The notes beneath the pieces were generated by a model that did no database searches, was not told the DNA's origin, and worked only from the letters and a program-made list of their open reading frames with translations. A stretch of DNA of 16,768 nt from an uncultured Bacteroidales bacterium (GTDB taxonomy: Bacteria > Bacteroidota > Bacteroidia > Bacteroidales > UBA4417), in contig CAIXAQ010000413.1 in NCBI GenBank assembly GCA_903917425.1, positions 1 to 16,768 of the forward strand, in the 5' to 3' direction. Positions 14,856 through 16,768 of this stretch are shown here, piece after piece. The position numbers were made by a program, and so were the translations under genes. The first letter of the stretch is position 1. Each line of letters opens with the position of its first letter.

Positions 14856-14939
14856 GTGCTGAGTGCTGAGTGCTGAGTGCCGGGTGCCGGGTGCCGGGTG
14901 CTGAGTGCCGGGTGCCGAGTACAGGGTGCAGGGTGCAGG
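14856..14939 (+). repeat. Heptanucleotide tandem array GTGCYGR (12 units)
   Basis: Twelve exact-length heptamers without interruption: three gtgctga, three gtgccgg, gtgctga, gtgccgg, gtgccga, gtacagg and two gtgcagg. It occupies the spacer between the GMC and aldehyde dehydrogenase genes. Tandem 7-mers of this sort resemble the short tandemly repeated repetitive (STRR) heptamers known from filamentous cyanobacteria, and similar arrays are common in Bacteroidota spacers. Confidence 0.92.
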
Positions 14940-14941
14940 GT

Positions 14942-15032
14942 GGAACTTCGGAACCCGGAACCCGGAACCTGGAACCTGGAACCTTGAACCTGGAACCTTG
15001 AACCTGGAACCTTGAACCTTGAACCTTGAACC
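14942..15032 (+). repeat. Heptanucleotide tandem array KGAACCT (about 13 units)
   Basis: Begins two bases after the first array: ggaactt, a single extra c, ggaaccc twice, ggaacct three times, then mixed tgaacct and ggaacct units to 15032. Its 14953-14965 segment (acccggaacccgg) is complementary at 12 of 13 positions to ccgggtgccgggt of the neighbouring array, so the two arrays form a potential long hairpin. It ends 22 nt downstream of the GMC gene's stop. Confidence 0.9.
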
Positions 15033-15054
15033 AGAAATATACTTCATTTTTATC

Positions 15055-16626
15055 TCAGTTCCCCTTCTTACTCAGAATCTTGCTCATCCCTCTTTCGGAA
15101 ATGGCGGTTATAGATAATGAAGGATTTACTCCCGGGTTGGCGGAAATCATGGAACCATCAAAAACAAACATATTTTCGTACCCGAAAACCTTGTTATTGC
15201 TATCAATCACACCTTCCTCAATCGATTTTCCCATGCAGGCACCCCCTAAAATATGTGCTGTTGAAGGAATTCCGGCAAAAACTTCGTTAACCATTATTTG
15301 TGGTTTCCCGTTAATTATTTTTGAAAAAAGATGCGCCACCCGGTGTGCTTCAGGTATAAACGGGGTGGGTGCTTTGCCTTTTTCAATCCGTGTTTTGATT
15401 CCGAAGATCCCTTTACGCAGCTTCAATGTACTGTCGATATGCTGCATAAAAAGCAGGACGGTGCTGCTTCGGCCAAAATCGCGGACAAAAATCACTTTGA
15501 GCCAGGTAATTGGTGCGGTAAATGGAAGAATGATAAGTTTCAGTATCCGTAAAAAAGGATTTCGTTCGCTCACCATGGGCATCATGGTAATTCGCCAAAA
15601 TCCTGATCCTTCGCCATAGCGGCAAGGTTCGAGGTGGCTGTTTTCGTCCATTTCGAGTATGGAGCCTATGGCTATTCCCTTGTGAAGTTCAAGAGTACTA
15701 TCTATAGTGGTGGTGTAGATAAGGGCTTCGTTATTGGTGCGTATCATATCGCCAACTCTGGCGCTTAAACCGGGTAAGGTTGTTTTTTTAAGCCTGAGTA
15801 ATAAAGGAATTGTTCCCATTACTCCTCCGGCAAGAATCACGCATTGAGCGCTGATCGTTTGTGTTGATGCAAAATATTTTGTTGATTGCCGGAAACGGAT
15901 TTCGTAACCCTCCTTTCCTTTTTCACCTAAAGGTTTTATACCCGTAACTTCATTTTCGGCAATAATTTCAACCCCAAGTTGTTGGGCAAGATGAAGATAA
16001 TTTTTATCGAGTGTGTTTTTCGCATTATGCCGGCACCCTGTCATGCAGGCACCGCAATTTATGCAGCCGGTCCGGTCGGGGCCTTTTCCTTCAAAATAGG
16101 GATCTTTAACTGTAACATCGGGTTCGCCGAAGTAGACGGCGGCTGTGGTTGGGCCAAAATGTTCAGCTTTGCCTATTTGCTCGGCCAGTTTCTGCATGGC
16201 ACGATCGCTTTCGGCTAACACAGGATTTTCGGATGCCCCCAGCATTTTCCAGGCAGTTTCGTAAAACGGGGCAAGTTCTTCTTCCCAGTTTTCAAGCCCA
16301 GCCCACGATCCTTTAGAGAAGAAAGGTGACTTGGGCTTGGGAAGTGTATTTGCGTAAACAAGCGATCCGCCGCCAACTCCAACCCCGCTCAATGCACTGA
16401 TATGACGCATAAAGTTCAGTTTCTGAATCCCAAAACACTTTAATGCCGGAATCCAAAGCCACTTTCGCAGGTCCCAGTTGGTTTTGGCAAAATCGGAACT
16501 TTCGAACCACTTTCCCTTTTCAATAACCAGTACTGAATATCCTTTTTCGGCTAACCGAAGGGCAGAAACCGAGCCCCCAAAGCCCGAGCCAATAATGACG
16601 TAATCGTATTTTTCTTGTAGCTGCAT
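15055..16626 (-). CDS. GMC-family FAD oxidoreductase with ferredoxin-like cysteine motif (cholesterol-oxidase-like)
   Basis: A 523-residue flavoprotein predicted to oxidise an alcohol, possibly a sterol or other hydrophobic one. N-terminal Rossmann motif VIIGSGFGGSVSALRLAEKG at about 10-29 and the acidic VIEKG at 34-38 bind FAD; GVGVGGGSLVYANTLP at 81-96 is the second FAD contact. The C-terminal active site carries His458 in AHILGGACMG and Asn501 in NPGVNPSLSITA, matching the His/Asn pair of cholesterol oxidase and other GMC enzymes. Residues 188-198 read CINCGACMTGC, a C-x2-C-x2-C-x3-C spacing as in a [4Fe-4S] ferredoxin site; it is followed by RHNAKNT, not by proline. No signal peptide is visible, so it is probably cytoplasmic or peripheral. 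It is upstream of the aldehyde dehydrogenase on the same strand, consistent with a two-step alcohol-to-acid route. The start codon is the only methionine before the FAD motif. Confidence 0.9.
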   Translation of the reverse strand: MQLQEKYDYVIIGSGFGGSVSALRLAEKGYSVLVIEKGKWFESSDFAKTNWDLRKWLWIPALKCFGIQKLNFMRHISALSGVGVGGGSLVYANTLPKPKSPFFSKGSWAGLENWEEELAPFYETAWKMLGASENPVLAESDRAMQKLAEQIGKAEHFGPTTAAVYFGEPDVTVKDPYFEGKGPDRTGCINCGACMTGCRHNAKNTLDKNYLHLAQQLGVEIIAENEVTGIKPLGEKGKEGYEIRFRQSTKYFASTQTISAQCVILAGGVMGTIPLLLRLKKTTLPGLSARVGDMIRTNNEALIYTTTIDSTLELHKGIAIGSILEMDENSHLEPCRYGEGSGFWRITMMPMVSERNPFLRILKLIILPFTAPITWLKVIFVRDFGRSSTVLLFMQHIDSTLKLRKGIFGIKTRIEKGKAPTPFIPEAHRVAHLFSKIINGKPQIMVNEVFAGIPSTAHILGGACMGKSIEEGVIDSNNKVFGYENMFVFDGSMISANPGVNPSLSITAISERGMSKILSKKGN

Positions 16627-16684
16627 AGAAATTTTGCTCTAACTCAAATTTGTATTCTGTTAAATATGATGCTTTTATTTGAAG

Positions 16685-16705
16685 GTGCCGTGTGCCATGT
16701 GTCCT
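16685..16705 (+). repeat. Short degenerate GTGCC heptamer array
   Basis: gtgccgt, gtgccat, gtgtcct: three heptamers of the same GTGCC family as the array at 14856, located 59 nt upstream of the GMC start codon. Confidence 0.45.
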
Positions 16706-16750
16706 GAATATGAATTTTCAATTATCAATTTGATTTTTTATCATTCAGGA

Positions 16751-16768
16751 GACGCGAGGCATCGCGTC
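16751..16768. repeat. Perfect 7-bp hairpin at the window edge
   Basis: gacgcga, ggca loop, tcgcgtc; bounded by the window end, so the stem may continue beyond it (the left side continues agga). GC-rich gagacgcga/tcgcgtctc palindromes are a recurrent kind of intergenic repeat in environmental genomes. Confidence 0.55.

Noticed and set aside
14856..15032. Possible CRISPR array
   Set aside because: Units are only 7 nt and directly tandem, with no unique spacers and no cas genes in the window.
14853..15047. Minus-strand frame of 64 codons encoding a heptad-repeat peptide (SRFKVQG-like units)
   Set aside because: It is the translation of the two 7-nt tandem arrays: a 7-nt period read in threes gives a 7-residue peptide period in any frame. 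No family match or ribosome-binding context; called as repeats instead.
15026..15619. Plus-strand frame of 197 codons opposite the GMC gene
   Set aside because: Antisense to conserved GMC active-site coding sequence; no independent support.

Overview
The window looks like a chromosomal segment from a member of the phylum Bacteroidota. Two very large secreted peptidases end in type IX secretion (T9SS) sorting domains. Several genes have a TAnnTTTG -7 element, which is the Bacteroidota sigma factor signature. The two large genes have A-rich leaders without a Shine-Dalgarno sequence. I cannot name the genus; an environmental, free-living Bacteroidales/Marinilabiliales-like or sediment lineage is a guess.

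Region 1 (1-4959): six small to medium genes, all on the minus strand. Reading upstream to downstream they are a DUF2141-like secreted protein, a GNAT acetyltransferase, a secreted START-domain protein, a putative small lipoprotein with a C-terminal membrane helix, a PorT-like outer-membrane beta-barrel, and a RimJ/RimL-type GNAT. The transcription units are separated by unusually repeat-rich spacers. Four diverged copies (A-D) of one roughly 70-95 bp repeat, all in the same orientation, sit between them. Two further elements, made of short-period arrays facing an inverted partner, lie at 2293-2390 and 2552-2661.

Region 2 (5257-13287): two adjacent plus-strand genes for gingipain-family (peptidase family C25) cysteine proteases of 1308 and 1276 residues. 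They share signal peptide, propeptide, catalytic domain, Ig-like module and CARDB-like modules. From the conserved GDPS motif to the second calcium-loop-like motif they align without a net length change. After about residue 924/902 they carry unrelated modules (a lectin/MAM-like domain plus Ig-like domains in one, an amidotransferase-fold-like domain plus PKD domain in the other). Both end in a T9SS type A sorting domain. A strong bidirectional terminator closes this region.

Region 3 (13426-16626): a convergent minus-strand pair, a GMC-family FAD oxidoreductase with a ferredoxin-like four-cysteine motif, followed by a class 3-like aldehyde dehydrogenase. They plausibly act in sequence (alcohol to aldehyde to acid). 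The 252 bp between them is filled by two adjoining heptanucleotide arrays that are partly complementary to each other.

The strongest unexplained signal is the repeat landscape: an interspersed same-orientation family in region 1, and several intergenic elements built as a short-period array facing its inverse. No rRNA, tRNA, CRISPR array, transposase or integrase gene was seen.
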